Of a stretch of 64,000 bases of DNA, positions 8,783 to 16,765 are shown piece after piece; position 1 is the stretch's first letter, and each line of letters begins with the position of its first letter. The DNA lies in NCBI RefSeq assembly GCF_019145195.1, contig NZ_JAHSTW010000012.1, forward strand, positions 124,001 through 188,000, read 5' to 3'. Source of the DNA: Pseudomonas siliginis (GTDB lineage Bacteria; Pseudomonadota; Gammaproteobacteria; Pseudomonadales; Pseudomonadaceae). Under the pieces are notes generated by a model, which worked only from the letters and a program-made list of their open reading frames with translations, had not been told where the DNA came from and did not search any database. The translations under genes and the position numbers were made by a program.

Positions 8783-9661
8783 TCAGCGCCGGCTCTGCTG
8801 CCACGCTGCCGCCAATCCGCTGCAACAGATCACCGCGATACCGATCACCGTCAACCCGCTCGGGGTGTGATTGAACAGCAGCCAGCCCAACAACCCGGCA
8901 AAGACGATCTGGCAATAGCCGAACGGCGCCAGCAATGCCGGCGCGGCGTGACGGAAGGCCTGAGTCAGAAACAAGTGCGCAGTCATCCCGCAACTGCCCA
9001 GCGCCAGCATCAGCGCGGCATGAGGCAACGTCGGCACCTGCCAGAAGAACGGCACCAGCGCGCTCATCACCAAGGTATTGCACAGCCCGGCAAAGAAGTT
9101 GCTGGTGGTCGGGCTGTCCACTTCGGCGAGTTTGCGCGTCAGCAATTGGTAGAAGCAGAAGAACAGTGCCGAGCAGAACGGCAGCAGGATCGCGGGGGTG
9201 AACAGTTCGCCGCCCGGGTGGACGATGATCAGCACGCCGATGAAACCGCAGATCACCGCGATCCACTGCCCGCGCGTCACGCGTTCCTTGAGCAGCGGCA
9301 CCGACAATGCGGTGACCAATACCGGTGCGAGAAAGTTGACCGCCGTGGCTTCGGCCAGCGGGATGTACAGCAGCGCAGTGGTGAAAAACAGGCTGGTGCC
9401 GAGCAGGCACAGTGCACGGGCGAGCTGCCATAACGGTTTCTTGGTGCGCAGCACGCGCAAACCGGACTGCGGCAGGAAAATCCCCGCCATCAACAAGGTG
9501 TGCACCACATAGCGCGCCCAAACCACCATCACGATCGGATAAAAACCGGAGAGGTATTTCGACAACGCGTCGTGGCTGGAAAACAGGAACGTCGCCACGA
9601 CAATCAGCAAGATCCCCTTGAAGGGCTGGTTGACACCGGAGAGCGGGGTGCTGACGGTCAT
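8783..9661 (-). CDS. DMT/EamA-family transporter
   Basis: 292 residues, ten hydrophobic segments, two EamA repeats. The first half contains LIVVATFLFSSHDALSKYLSG and the second begins near IAVICGFIGVLIIVHPGG. The start MTVSTPL at 9661 is preferred over an upstream in-frame ATG that would add 20 arginine- and proline-rich residues. Members of this group export metabolites or small amphipathic compounds. Nothing nearby points to a substrate. It is convergent with the MFS gene and divergent from the metallopeptidase gene. Confidence 0.85.
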   Translation of the reverse strand: MTVSTPLSGVNQPFKGILLIVVATFLFSSHDALSKYLSGFYPIVMVVWARYVVHTLLMAGIFLPQSGLRVLRTKKPLWQLARALCLLGTSLFFTTALLYIPLAEATAVNFLAPVLVTALSVPLLKERVTRGQWIAVICGFIGVLIIVHPGGELFTPAILLPFCSALFFCFYQLLTRKLAEVDSPTTSNFFAGLCNTLVMSALVPFFWQVPTLPHAALMLALGSCGMTAHLFLTQAFRHAAPALLAPFGYCQIVFAGLLGWLLFNHTPSGLTVIGIAVICCSGLAAAWQQSRR

Positions 9662-10052
9662 TGGCAATCTCTGAAAAAATACCCGGGCGAGCGTTCGCGC
9701 TGGCGGCAATCGGTTTGGCAATCATAGTCGGCAGAGCTTTCAGCAACCGCACAGGTTGCACTCTTCTTCGCCGGGAAACCGCCGCCAGGCAAAACCTTGA
9801 GGCAAGATTCCCGCCACTTCGGCGCCCGGCCAGTGTGCAACATCACAGACTGCCGTCGAAACAGCGGGTTCATGAATTCGACGGAAGAAATTCCACTCGG
9901 GATTGAATTCACGGCCCGCTCGACCGTCAATACCAGGCCCGCACCATGTGGGCGCGTGTGCATGGACGGACGACCGGACTGGCGCCACACTCACACAGCG
10001 GCAACACTCATCACCAGCAGATTCATCACCGGCAATAAAAGAGGATTCCCAC
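9662..10052. other. 391-bp divergent intergenic region
   Basis: This gap between the DMT gene (minus) and the metallopeptidase gene (plus) must hold both promoters. I found no REP, no convincing hairpin and no small reading frame with a ribosome site. AGAGGA at 10040-10045 is the ribosome site of the metallopeptidase. Confidence 0.5.
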
Positions 10053-10937
10053 ATGCTATGGAAAAAAGGCCGACGCAGTGACAACGTCGTCGACGCCCGG
10101 GGTGATGATGCCGGCGGTGGCGGCGGCATGCGCTTCGGTGGCGGCAAGGGCCTGAGCCTGACCGCTATTGTGCTGATTGTCGGCATCGGCTGGCTCACCG
10201 GCCAGGACCCGATGCAGATCCTCGGCCAGTTGACCGGGCAGATGGAGCAGCCGGCGCCCTCCTCGCAAACCCGTCACGCGCCACCGGCCAATGATGAACA
10301 GGCCGAATTCGTCCGCTCGATCCTCGGCGACACCGAAGACACTTGGGGTCCGATCTTCCAGCAGGCCGGACGCCAATACAAAGACCCGACACTGGTGCTG
10401 TTCAGCAATCGGGTGAACTCCGCGTGCGGCATGGCCACTTCTGCCACCGGCCCGTTCTACTGCCCGGCCGACCAGAAGGTCTATCTGGACATGGCGTTCT
10501 TTCAGGAAATGTCGCAGCGCTTCAAAGCCGCCGGCGATTTCGCTCAGGCTTACGTGATTGCGCACGAAGTCGGCCACCATGTGCAGACGCTGCTGGGCGT
10601 CTCGGCGAAGATGCAGACGGCGCGTCAGCAAGGCCGGCAAATGGAAGGCGACGGCGGCTTGCTGGTTCGTCAGGAATTGCAGGCCGACTGTCTCGCTGGC
10701 GTCTGGGCGTATAACGCGCAGAAACGCCTGAACTGGCTGGAGCCCGGCGACATCGAAGAAGCCTTGAATGCCGCCAACGCCATCGGCGATGATCGCTTGC
10801 AGCAACAGGGTCAGGGCCGCGTGGTGCCGGACTCGTTCACCCACGGTACGTCAGCGCAAAGAGTGCGCTGGTTCAAAACCGGATTCGCGCAAGGCCAGGT
10901 AAGCCAGTGCGACACCTTCGCGGCGAAAACCCTGTAA
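10053..10937 (+). CDS. YpfJ-type neutral zinc metallopeptidase
   Basis: 294 residues. After a basic N terminus (MLWKKGRRSDNVVDARG) and a glycine-rich linker comes one membrane anchor (GLSLTAIVLIVGIGWLTG, residues 30-50). The soluble domain carries the zinc site HEVGHH in YVIAHEVGHHVQTLLG near residue 172 and a downstream RQELQADCLAGVW that supplies the third ligand, as in family PF04228. The ATG at 10053 follows AGAGGA; in-frame upstream starts have none. Its stop directly abuts the next gene, so they are co-transcribed. The physiological substrate is unknown. Confidence 0.88.
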   Translation: MLWKKGRRSDNVVDARGDDAGGGGGMRFGGGKGLSLTAIVLIVGIGWLTGQDPMQILGQLTGQMEQPAPSSQTRHAPPANDEQAEFVRSILGDTEDTWGPIFQQAGRQYKDPTLVLFSNRVNSACGMATSATGPFYCPADQKVYLDMAFFQEMSQRFKAAGDFAQAYVIAHEVGHHVQTLLGVSAKMQTARQQGRQMEGDGGLLVRQELQADCLAGVWAYNAQKRLNWLEPGDIEEALNAANAIGDDRLQQQGQGRVVPDSFTHGTSAQRVRWFKTGFAQGQVSQCDTFAAKTL

Positions 10938-11891
10938 ATGCATAAATGGCTTGTGGCGTTACTGTTCATCGCCGGCACTGCGCAAGCGGCCGGCGTCGAT
11001 GCGATCAGCCCCGGTCGCCTGCAACTCAAGGCCGGGGAAATGGCGGTGGGCATCGGCCCGGCACCGGAGAAGATCGAGCGGGTGCTGATCGTCATTCACG
11101 GTCGCCTGCGCAACGCCGAGACCTACCGCAAAAGCGCGGAAAGCGCCGCCGAACTCGCCGGGCAGACCGCGCACACGCTGGTGATCGCTCCGCAGTTTCT
11201 CAATGAAAGCGACGTCACCCTGTATTCCTTGCCGCCGACGGTGCTGCGCTGGCAGGGCAACGAGTGGATGGGCGGCGGCTTGTCCACCGGGCCGAATCCG
11301 CTGAGTTCCTACGCGGCGCTGGACGAAATCGTCGCGCGGCTCAGCGACCGCAAACAGTTTCCGGACGTGAAGCAGATCGTGATCTTCGGCCACTCCGGTG
11401 GCGGTCAGGTGGTGCAGCGTTACGCCCTGCTGGCCAGGGATCAGCCAGCGCTCAAGGCCAACGGCATTCGCTTGCGCTATGTAGTGGCCAATCCTTCTTC
11501 TTATGCGTACTTCAACGAGCAGCGGCCAGTGGCGTTCGACCACGCACAATGCCCGGGCTTCAATCGCTGGAAGTACGGCCTGGCGGACATGCCGGTGTAC
11601 GCCGGAGGGCAAACGCCGTTGCAGGTCGAGAGCGCTTACGTCAAACGCGAGGTGATTTATCTGCTCGGGCAGCAGGACGTCGACCCGGAACATCCGGCGC
11701 TGGACAAGAGCTGCGCGGCCGAGGCGCAAGGGGCTTACCGCTTGATGCGCGGAAAAATGTATTTCGGCTACTTACTGCGCCGGCATCCCGAGGGGGTCAA
11801 TCAGCGGCTGATTGAAGTGCCCGGGGTCGGGCATGACGGGGATGGCATGCTGACGTCGGCGGAGGGGCAGAAGGCTTTGTTTGATCAGTGA
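10938..11891 (+). CDS. Secreted alpha/beta-hydrolase-like protein
   Basis: 317 residues. A cleavable signal peptide is clear (MHKWLVALLFIAGTAQAAG). The mature part has the nucleophile elbow GHSGGGQ near residue 156 (serine flanked by glycines, after QIVIFGHS), LIVIHGRLRN as the likely oxyanion strand near residue 50, and a C-terminal GVGHDGDGM where a catalytic histidine would fit. It is periplasmic or secreted. It begins on the base after the metallopeptidase stop, implying translational coupling. The reaction is not assignable; an esterase or lipase-like function is possible. Confidence 0.75.
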   Translation: MHKWLVALLFIAGTAQAAGVDAISPGRLQLKAGEMAVGIGPAPEKIERVLIVIHGRLRNAETYRKSAESAAELAGQTAHTLVIAPQFLNESDVTLYSLPPTVLRWQGNEWMGGGLSTGPNPLSSYAALDEIVARLSDRKQFPDVKQIVIFGHSGGGQVVQRYALLARDQPALKANGIRLRYVVANPSSYAYFNEQRPVAFDHAQCPGFNRWKYGLADMPVYAGGQTPLQVESAYVKREVIYLLGQQDVDPEHPALDKSCAAEAQGAYRLMRGKMYFGYLLRRHPEGVNQRLIEVPGVGHDGDGMLTSAEGQKALFDQ

Positions 11892-11914
11892 GTTTTCTAA
11901 TGAATCCACCGGCC

Positions 11915-12004
11915 CCTTCGCGAGCAGGCTCGCTCCCACATTTGGAATAAATGCCACACTCGGAATGCATTCCCCTGTGGGAGCGAGCCTGCTCGCGAAG
12001 GCGT
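11915..12004. repeat. REP pair
   Basis: Two inverted REP copies separated by about 40 bases lie between the convergent hydrolase and HAD genes. Confidence 0.95.
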
Positions 12005-12024
12005 CCGATCAGACAACAACGATC

Positions 12025-12618
12025 TCAGGCCTGCAGCATCCGCCGCAACTCAACACAATCCTTCGCATGCCAATCGGTCAACTCCGGCCACGGGTTATCC
12101 GGCAGGTTCACCAGCACCGTCCGCGCCCCCGCTGCTCGACCGCAATCCAGATCAAAGCGGTAATCGCCGACCATCACCATGTCACTGGCCGGCACTTGCC
12201 AGGCCTCGGCCAGTTTCAGCAAACCGCCCGGATGCGGCTTCGGCGGTGCTTCGTCGCGACCCAGCACATCCTCGACCGCAAAGCAGTCGGCCAGGCCGAT
12301 CGCCTCCAGCGTGACATGTGCCAGCTCCCGCGCATTGCGCGTGAGAATGCCGAGGCGATAACCGCGCGCATGCAGGTCGCGCACCAGCTCCACCGCGCCG
12401 GTGGCCGGGGTCGAGCCCAACGCCAGATCGCGTTCATGCTCGAGCAACCAGGCATGCTTGGCCGCCGCTTCATCCGCTGGCAATGCGGCGAGATGGGTGA
12501 GGATGTCGTCCTCGGGTGGAATCGCCAGTGCCACACGAATCGCCGCGAAATCATGCACGGCGACAGTCAGCGTGCCGTCCATGTCGAACACCCAATGACG
12601 AACCTCGGTCAGGCTCAT
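12025..12618 (-). CDS. HAD-superfamily phosphatase
   Basis: 197 residues. Motif I is FDMDGTLT near residue 13, motif II is ILTRNAREL, the lysine region is PKPHPGGLLK, and motif III/IV is MVGDYRFDLDCGRAAGA. This is the phosphoglycolate-phosphatase-like arrangement with a helical cap, so it hydrolyses a small phosphate ester in the cytosol. The start (MSLTEVRHW) overlaps the tesB stop by four bases (ATGA), so the genes are translationally coupled. The true substrate is unknown. Confidence 0.85.
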   Translation of the reverse strand: MSLTEVRHWVFDMDGTLTVAVHDFAAIRVALAIPPEDDILTHLAALPADEAAAKHAWLLEHERDLALGSTPATGAVELVRDLHARGYRLGILTRNARELAHVTLEAIGLADCFAVEDVLGRDEAPPKPHPGGLLKLAEAWQVPASDMVMVGDYRFDLDCGRAAGARTVLVNLPDNPWPELTDWHAKDCVELRRMLQA

Positions 12619-13484
12619 GCCCAGTCCTTGCGATGGCGGATCAGACCTTCCTGAGTCACCGAAGCGACCAGTTGCCCGGCGCGATTGAACACGCTGCCAC
12701 GGGAAAAACCACGGGAGTTGCCGGCCCACGGGCTGTCCATCGCGTAGAGCAACCAGTCATCGGCGCGCAGATCATTGTGGAACCACAGCGCGTGATCGAG
12801 GCTGGCGACCTGCATGTCTTTCTGCCAGACCGACTTGCCGTGGGGCAGCATCGACGTGGTCAGCAGACCAAAGTCCGAGGCATACGCCAGCAGGTATTTG
12901 TGCAGCGCAGGAATGTCGGCCAGAGCGCCATCGGCGCGGAACCACACATATTTGATCGGATCGGCCGGTTGCGGGTTGTACGGGTCTTTTTCGGTAACCG
13001 GGCGTACTTCGATCGGTTTCGGACACAGCAGTTTTTCACGCATGTGCTCGGGAATCAGGTGCGCTCGCTGCTGGATCAGTTCCAGCTCCGAGGGCAGGTT
13101 TTCCGGGCCGACCACCGCCGGCATCTGGCCCTGATGCTCGAAGCCTTTTTCGTCGTACTGGAACGAAGCGCTGCACGTGAAGATCGGGTGGCCCTTCTGG
13201 ATCGCCGTCACGCGGCGAGTGCTGAAGCTGCCGCCATCACGGACGCGATCAACCGAATAGACCACCGGCAACTTGGCATCGCCCGGGCGCAGGAAATAAC
13301 CGTGCAGCGAGTGCACATGGCGCGCCTCTTCCACCGTCTGACTGGCGGCCGACAGCGACTGACCGAGCACCTGACCGCCGAACAACTGGCGGAACCCCAG
13401 ATCCTGACTACGACCACGGAACAGGTTTTCTTCGATCGGTTCCAGGGTCAGCAGATCGACCAGATCTTCCAGCACTTGGCTCAT
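12615..13484 (-). CDS. tesB: Acyl-CoA thioesterase II
   Basis: 289 residues, the usual TesB length, with two hotdog repeats. It hydrolyses medium- and long-chain acyl-CoA to free acid and CoA. Landmarks: LTLEPIEENLFRGRSQDLGF at the N terminus, SLHGYFLRPGD, VDRVRDGGSFSTRRVTAIQ, and the C-terminal DHALWFHNDLRADDWLLY. AGGAGA lies directly upstream of the ATG. The HAD gene overlaps its end and a GNAT gene lies 111 bases upstream on the same strand, suggesting one operon. Confidence 0.95.
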   Translation of the reverse strand: MSQVLEDLVDLLTLEPIEENLFRGRSQDLGFRQLFGGQVLGQSLSAASQTVEEARHVHSLHGYFLRPGDAKLPVVYSVDRVRDGGSFSTRRVTAIQKGHPIFTCSASFQYDEKGFEHQGQMPAVVGPENLPSELELIQQRAHLIPEHMREKLLCPKPIEVRPVTEKDPYNPQPADPIKYVWFRADGALADIPALHKYLLAYASDFGLLTTSMLPHGKSVWQKDMQVASLDHALWFHNDLRADDWLLYAMDSPWAGNSRGFSRGSVFNRAGQLVASVTQEGLIRHRKDWA

Positions 13485-13595
13485 TCAGACTCTCCTCACA
13501 CAAAGCAATGGCCGCGCAGTCTTGGCTGCGGCGGACGATTCAGGTTCTGGCACGGGCCAAATACGATGGCGGCCATTGTAAACGTCCGTGTCGGC

Positions 13596-14165
13596 TTATT
13601 CATGCAAGGTTTGCAGCCATTGTTCGCGGCTGATGCGATACAGAACATGACGGCGCAACGGGTGATCGAGCGCAAGCCTGGGGTGATCGAAATCATCCTG
13701 CGGATCGTGATGCATGCCGATCGCCTGCATGACCTTCTCCGACTGCGCGTTCTGCCCGGCGGTAAACGAGACGATTTCCTCCAGTTTCAATTGGTCGAAA
13801 CCCGCGCGCAGTGCCGTCCACGCCGCTTCGCTGGCGTAACCCAGGCCCCAGTGTTCCTTGGCCAGACGCCAGCCGATCTCCACCGCCGGGGTAAACGGCG
13901 CATCGAAGCCGACCACGCCTAACCCGGTGAAACCGATGAACTCGCCCGTGTCCTTGCGCTCCAGCGCCCACAGGCCAAAGCCGTGCTCGGCGAAATGCCC
14001 GCGCACGCGGCCGATCAATGCGGCGCTTTCGAGCCGGGTCAGCGGCGCCGGAAAGTAGCGCATCACCTGCGGATCGGCGCACATCGCGGCGAATGCCGGC
14101 AAATCCTCGTCCTGCCATTGACGCATCAACAAACGCGCGCTTTGCAGCTCCAGTATCGGCTCCAT
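13596..14165 (-). CDS. GNAT-family N-acetyltransferase (RimJ/RimL-like)
   Basis: 189 residues. Acetyl-CoA-dependent acetyltransferase fold: SARLLMRQWQDEDLPAFAAM at the N terminus, ERKDTGEFIGFTGLG in the central strands, and the acetyl-CoA loop WGLGYASEAA with an upstream IGWRLAKEHW. The start MEPILEL at 14165 follows GGAGGGG at ideal spacing, unlike the longer upstream reading. The substrate could be a protein N terminus or a small amine. It is divergent from the deacetylase gene with only an 82-bp gap. Confidence 0.85.
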   Translation of the reverse strand: MEPILELQSARLLMRQWQDEDLPAFAAMCADPQVMRYFPAPLTRLESAALIGRVRGHFAEHGFGLWALERKDTGEFIGFTGLGVVGFDAPFTPAVEIGWRLAKEHWGLGYASEAAWTALRAGFDQLKLEEIVSFTAGQNAQSEKVMQAIGMHHDPQDDFDHPRLALDHPLRRHVLYRISREQWLQTLHE

Positions 14166-14247
14166 CGTCCCCTCCATTTCCATGCCGTTGAGTCTACATC
14201 GCTGGTAGGATCGTTCATTCTTTCCCTGGTTCTGCGCGAAACAAGCC

Positions 14248-15168
14248 ATGCCCTTGCCGTTGATCTATCACGAAGACTACAGCCCCGAGTTTCCCGCGGA
14301 TCACCGCTTTCCCATGGACAAGTTCCGGCTGCTGCGTGATCACCTGGTCGACAGCGGCCTGACCCGCGACGCCGACCTGCTGCGCCCGCAGATCTGTCCC
14401 AACGACATCCTCGCCCTCGCCCATGACCGCAGCTATATCGAACGCTACATGAGCGGCGAGTTGTCCCGCGAAGACCAACGGCGCCTCGGCCTGCCGTGGA
14501 ACGAGGCGCTGGCGCGACGCACCGTACGTGCGGTGGGCGGTTCGATCCTCGCGGCAGAGCAAGCGCTGGAACATGGTCTGGCCTGTCATCTGGCCGGCGG
14601 CACCCATCACGCTCACTACGATTACCCCGCCGGGTTCTGCATCTTCAATGACCTGGCGATTATCAGCCAGTACCTGTTGCAGAGCGGCCGGGTCAATCGC
14701 GTGCTGATCTTCGACTGCGACGTGCATCAGGGCGACGGCACCGCGCGGATTCTCCACGACACGCCGGAGGCGATTACTGTTTCCCTGCACTGCGAAAAGA
14801 ATTTTCCCGCACGCAAGGCAGAAAGTGACTGGGATATTCCGCTGCCCAAAGGCATGGGTGACGCCGATTATCTGCAGGTGGTCGATGACACGCTCAACTA
14901 CCTGTTGCCGCTGTATCAACCGGATCTGGTGCTCTACGACGCTGGCGTTGATGTGCACAAGGACGATGCCCTTGGTTATCTGCAATTGACCGACTCCGGC
15001 GTGGCCGAGCGCGATGAACGGGTGATGCGCCATTGTCTGGGCCGCGACATCCCGGTGGTCGGGGTAATCGGCGGCGGCTACAGCAAGGACCGCCACGCCC
15101 TCGCCCGCCGCCACGGCATCCTCCATCACAGCGCGCAACGGGTCTGGGATTCACACGGCTGTCATTGA
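14248..15168 (+). CDS. Histone-deacetylase-family amidohydrolase
   Basis: 306 residues. Zinc-dependent deacetylase fold (AcuC/APAH-like group). Visible: PAGFCIFNDLAI, the metal-binding FDCDVHQGDGTA near residue 158, HHAHYDYPAG carrying the catalytic histidine pair near 130, and LYDAGVDVHKDDALG near 230. Bacterial members deacetylate polyamines or lysines; which applies here is open. It is divergent from a GNAT acetyltransferase gene, so an acetylation/deacetylation pairing is conceivable but unsupported. A terminator follows. Confidence 0.88.
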   Translation: MPLPLIYHEDYSPEFPADHRFPMDKFRLLRDHLVDSGLTRDADLLRPQICPNDILALAHDRSYIERYMSGELSREDQRRLGLPWNEALARRTVRAVGGSILAAEQALEHGLACHLAGGTHHAHYDYPAGFCIFNDLAIISQYLLQSGRVNRVLIFDCDVHQGDGTARILHDTPEAITVSLHCEKNFPARKAESDWDIPLPKGMGDADYLQVVDDTLNYLLPLYQPDLVLYDAGVDVHKDDALGYLQLTDSGVAERDERVMRHCLGRDIPVVGVIGGGYSKDRHALARRHGILHHSAQRVWDSHGCH

Positions 15169-15228
15169 AACATGCTGCGTTACCCACAATCGCTGTGGAA
15201 CTGCCTGTGGATAACCTGAGCGAAAGGG

Positions 15229-15275
15229 ACTGCAGGCCATGCTGGGCAAGGCGCCCAGCGCACTGTTTTTTTTTT
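15229..15275 (+). terminator. Probable terminator after the deacetylase gene
   Basis: GCTGGGC and GCCCAGC pair around 15241-15259, and the stem can extend outward (CAG with CTG). A run of ten T follows at 15266-15275. Confidence 0.65.
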
Positions 15276-15303
15276 AACCAGCCTCGTAATACACCGCAGC
15301 CCC

Positions 15304-15392
15304 GGTGGGAGCGAGCCTGCTCGCGAAAGCTTTAGCACCTACAACATCTAATTGACTGACAGACCGCGTTCGCGAGCAGGCTCACTCCTACA
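15304..15392. repeat. REP pair with CTCCTACAGG variant right end
   Basis: Inverted REP copies. The right copy ends GCTCACTCCTACAGG instead of GCTCGCTCCCACA. That variant contains the CTCCTACAG string used as target by the IS110 element at 53347. Confidence 0.92.
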
Positions 15393-15404
15393 GGGGTTCA
15401 GCGC

Positions 15405-15413
15405 TGTTAGAAT
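15405..15413 (+). promoter_or_regulatory. Candidate extended -10 for the flavoprotein gene
   Basis: TGTTAGAAT fits an extended -10 element (TGnTAnAAT) 36 bases before the ATG. No clear -35 is needed for this class. Confidence 0.4.
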
Positions 15414-15448
15414 GCGCGCCTTGTCCCGCCATACCGCAGCGCACGCCC

Positions 15449-16696
15449 ATGACCCAGAATTCCGCCCCCGCCAACACCCACGTCGCCATCATCGGCGGTG
15501 GCCCCGCCGGCCTGATGGCCGCCGAAGTGCTGAGCCAGGCCGGAATCCGCGTCGACGTGTACGACGGCATGCCCTCGGTGGGGCGCAAGTTCCTGCTGGC
15601 CGGGGTCGGCGGCATGAACATCACCCACTCCGAAGCCTACCCGGCATTCCTCTCCCGCTACGCTGAGCGCGCACCGCAGATCGCCCCGCTGCTGCGCGCA
15701 TTCGATGCCGATGCGCTGTGCCAGTGGATTAATGAACTGGGCATCGAAACCTTCATCGGCAGCTCCGGCCGCGTGTTCCCCACCGACATGAAAGCCGCCC
15801 CACTGTTGCGCGCCTGGCTCAAGCGCCTGCGCGACAGCGGCGTGGTTATCCACACCCGCCATCGCTGGCTCGGCTGGGACGCAAGCGGTGCACTGCGCAT
15901 CGCCAGCCCGGAAGGCGAAATCAGCGTAAACCCCGACGCCACCCTGCTTGCCCTCGGCGGCGGCAGTTGGTCGCGCCTGGGCTCGGATGGCGCGTGGATG
16001 TTGCCGCTGGAGCAGCGCGGCGTGGATCTGGCGCCGTTGCAGCCAAGCAATTGCGGCTTCGAGGTGCAAGCTTGGAGCGAGCTGATGGTGAGCAAATTCG
16101 CCGGCGCGCCGCTGAAAAACATCGCCATCGGGTTAAACGACGATATCCCGCGTCTGGGCGAATGCGTCATCACCGCGACCGGGATCGAGGGCAGCCTGAT
16201 CTATGCGCTGTCGGCGCCGATTCGTGAGGAAATCAACTGCTATGGCGCAGCGGTTATCCACATTGATCTGCTGCCAGGTCGCCCTGTGGATAAATTACAG
16301 GCAGCCCTGAGCAAACCACGCGGCTCGCGCTCGATGGCCAAGCATCTGCACAGTCAGGTGGGGATTGATGGGGTTAAAGCAGCGTTGTTGCGCGAGCTGA
16401 CCGACGCCGAAACCTTCGCCGATCCGGCGCTCCTGGCGCGAGCGATCAAGGCATTACCGCTGACCTTGGTGAAAACCCGTCCGCTGGACGAAGCGATCAG
16501 CAGCGCCGGTGGCGTGCGGTTCGAGGCGATGGATGAACGCTTGATGCTCAAGGCGCTGCCGGGGGTGTTTTGCGCCGGCGAGATGCTTGATTGGGAAGCG
16601 CCGACCGGAGGGTATTTGCTGACCGGGTGTTTTGCCAGTGGGCGGGCGGCTGGGTTGGGAATCGTCCAGTGGTTCAAAAGCAGCAGCAAGTTCTGA
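15449..16696 (+). CDS. HI0933/YhiN-family flavoprotein (NAD(P)/FAD-dependent oxidoreductase)
   Basis: 415 residues. The N-terminal FAD-binding Rossmann motif is VAIIGGGPAGLMAAEVLSQA. It is followed by GRKFLLAGVGGMNITHSE, GSSGRVFPTDMKAAPLLRAW and LALGGGSWSRLGSDG, all hallmarks of the YhiN/HI0933 family. The C terminus has SSAGGVRFEAMD, LPGVFCAGEMLDWEAPTGGYLL and the second FAD contact. The family is widely conserved but its reaction is unproven. The last residues (FKSSSKF) are encoded by the edge of the AGCTGCAAGC-type hairpin repeat at 16697, so the tail may be repeat-derived. Confidence 0.88.
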   Translation: MTQNSAPANTHVAIIGGGPAGLMAAEVLSQAGIRVDVYDGMPSVGRKFLLAGVGGMNITHSEAYPAFLSRYAERAPQIAPLLRAFDADALCQWINELGIETFIGSSGRVFPTDMKAAPLLRAWLKRLRDSGVVIHTRHRWLGWDASGALRIASPEGEISVNPDATLLALGGGSWSRLGSDGAWMLPLEQRGVDLAPLQPSNCGFEVQAWSELMVSKFAGAPLKNIAIGLNDDIPRLGECVITATGIEGSLIYALSAPIREEINCYGAAVIHIDLLPGRPVDKLQAALSKPRGSRSMAKHLHSQVGIDGVKAALLRELTDAETFADPALLARAIKALPLTLVKTRPLDEAISSAGGVRFEAMDERLMLKALPGVFCAGEMLDWEAPTGGYLLTGCFASGRAAGLGIVQWFKSSSKF

Positions 16697-16746
16697 GCTG
16701 CAAGCAGCAAGCCGAAGCAAAGCGCTTCTAACTTGCAACTTGCAGC
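16697..16746. repeat. Long hairpin of AGCTGCAAGC-type repeat between convergent genes
   Basis: Arms GCTGCAAGCAGCAAG and CTTGCAACTTGCAGC pair with 13 of 15 matches, with an inner GAAGC/GCTTC stem. It fills the gap between the flavoprotein and rhlE stops and may act as a two-way transcription barrier. Confidence 0.7.
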
Positions 16747-16765
16747 TGAACGCTCGAAGCTGCTT

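Noticed and set aside
9740-10198. 152-codon minus-strand frame upstream of the metallopeptidase gene
   Set aside because: Low-complexity serine/proline/arginine composition, overlaps the metallopeptidase start, no ribosome site.
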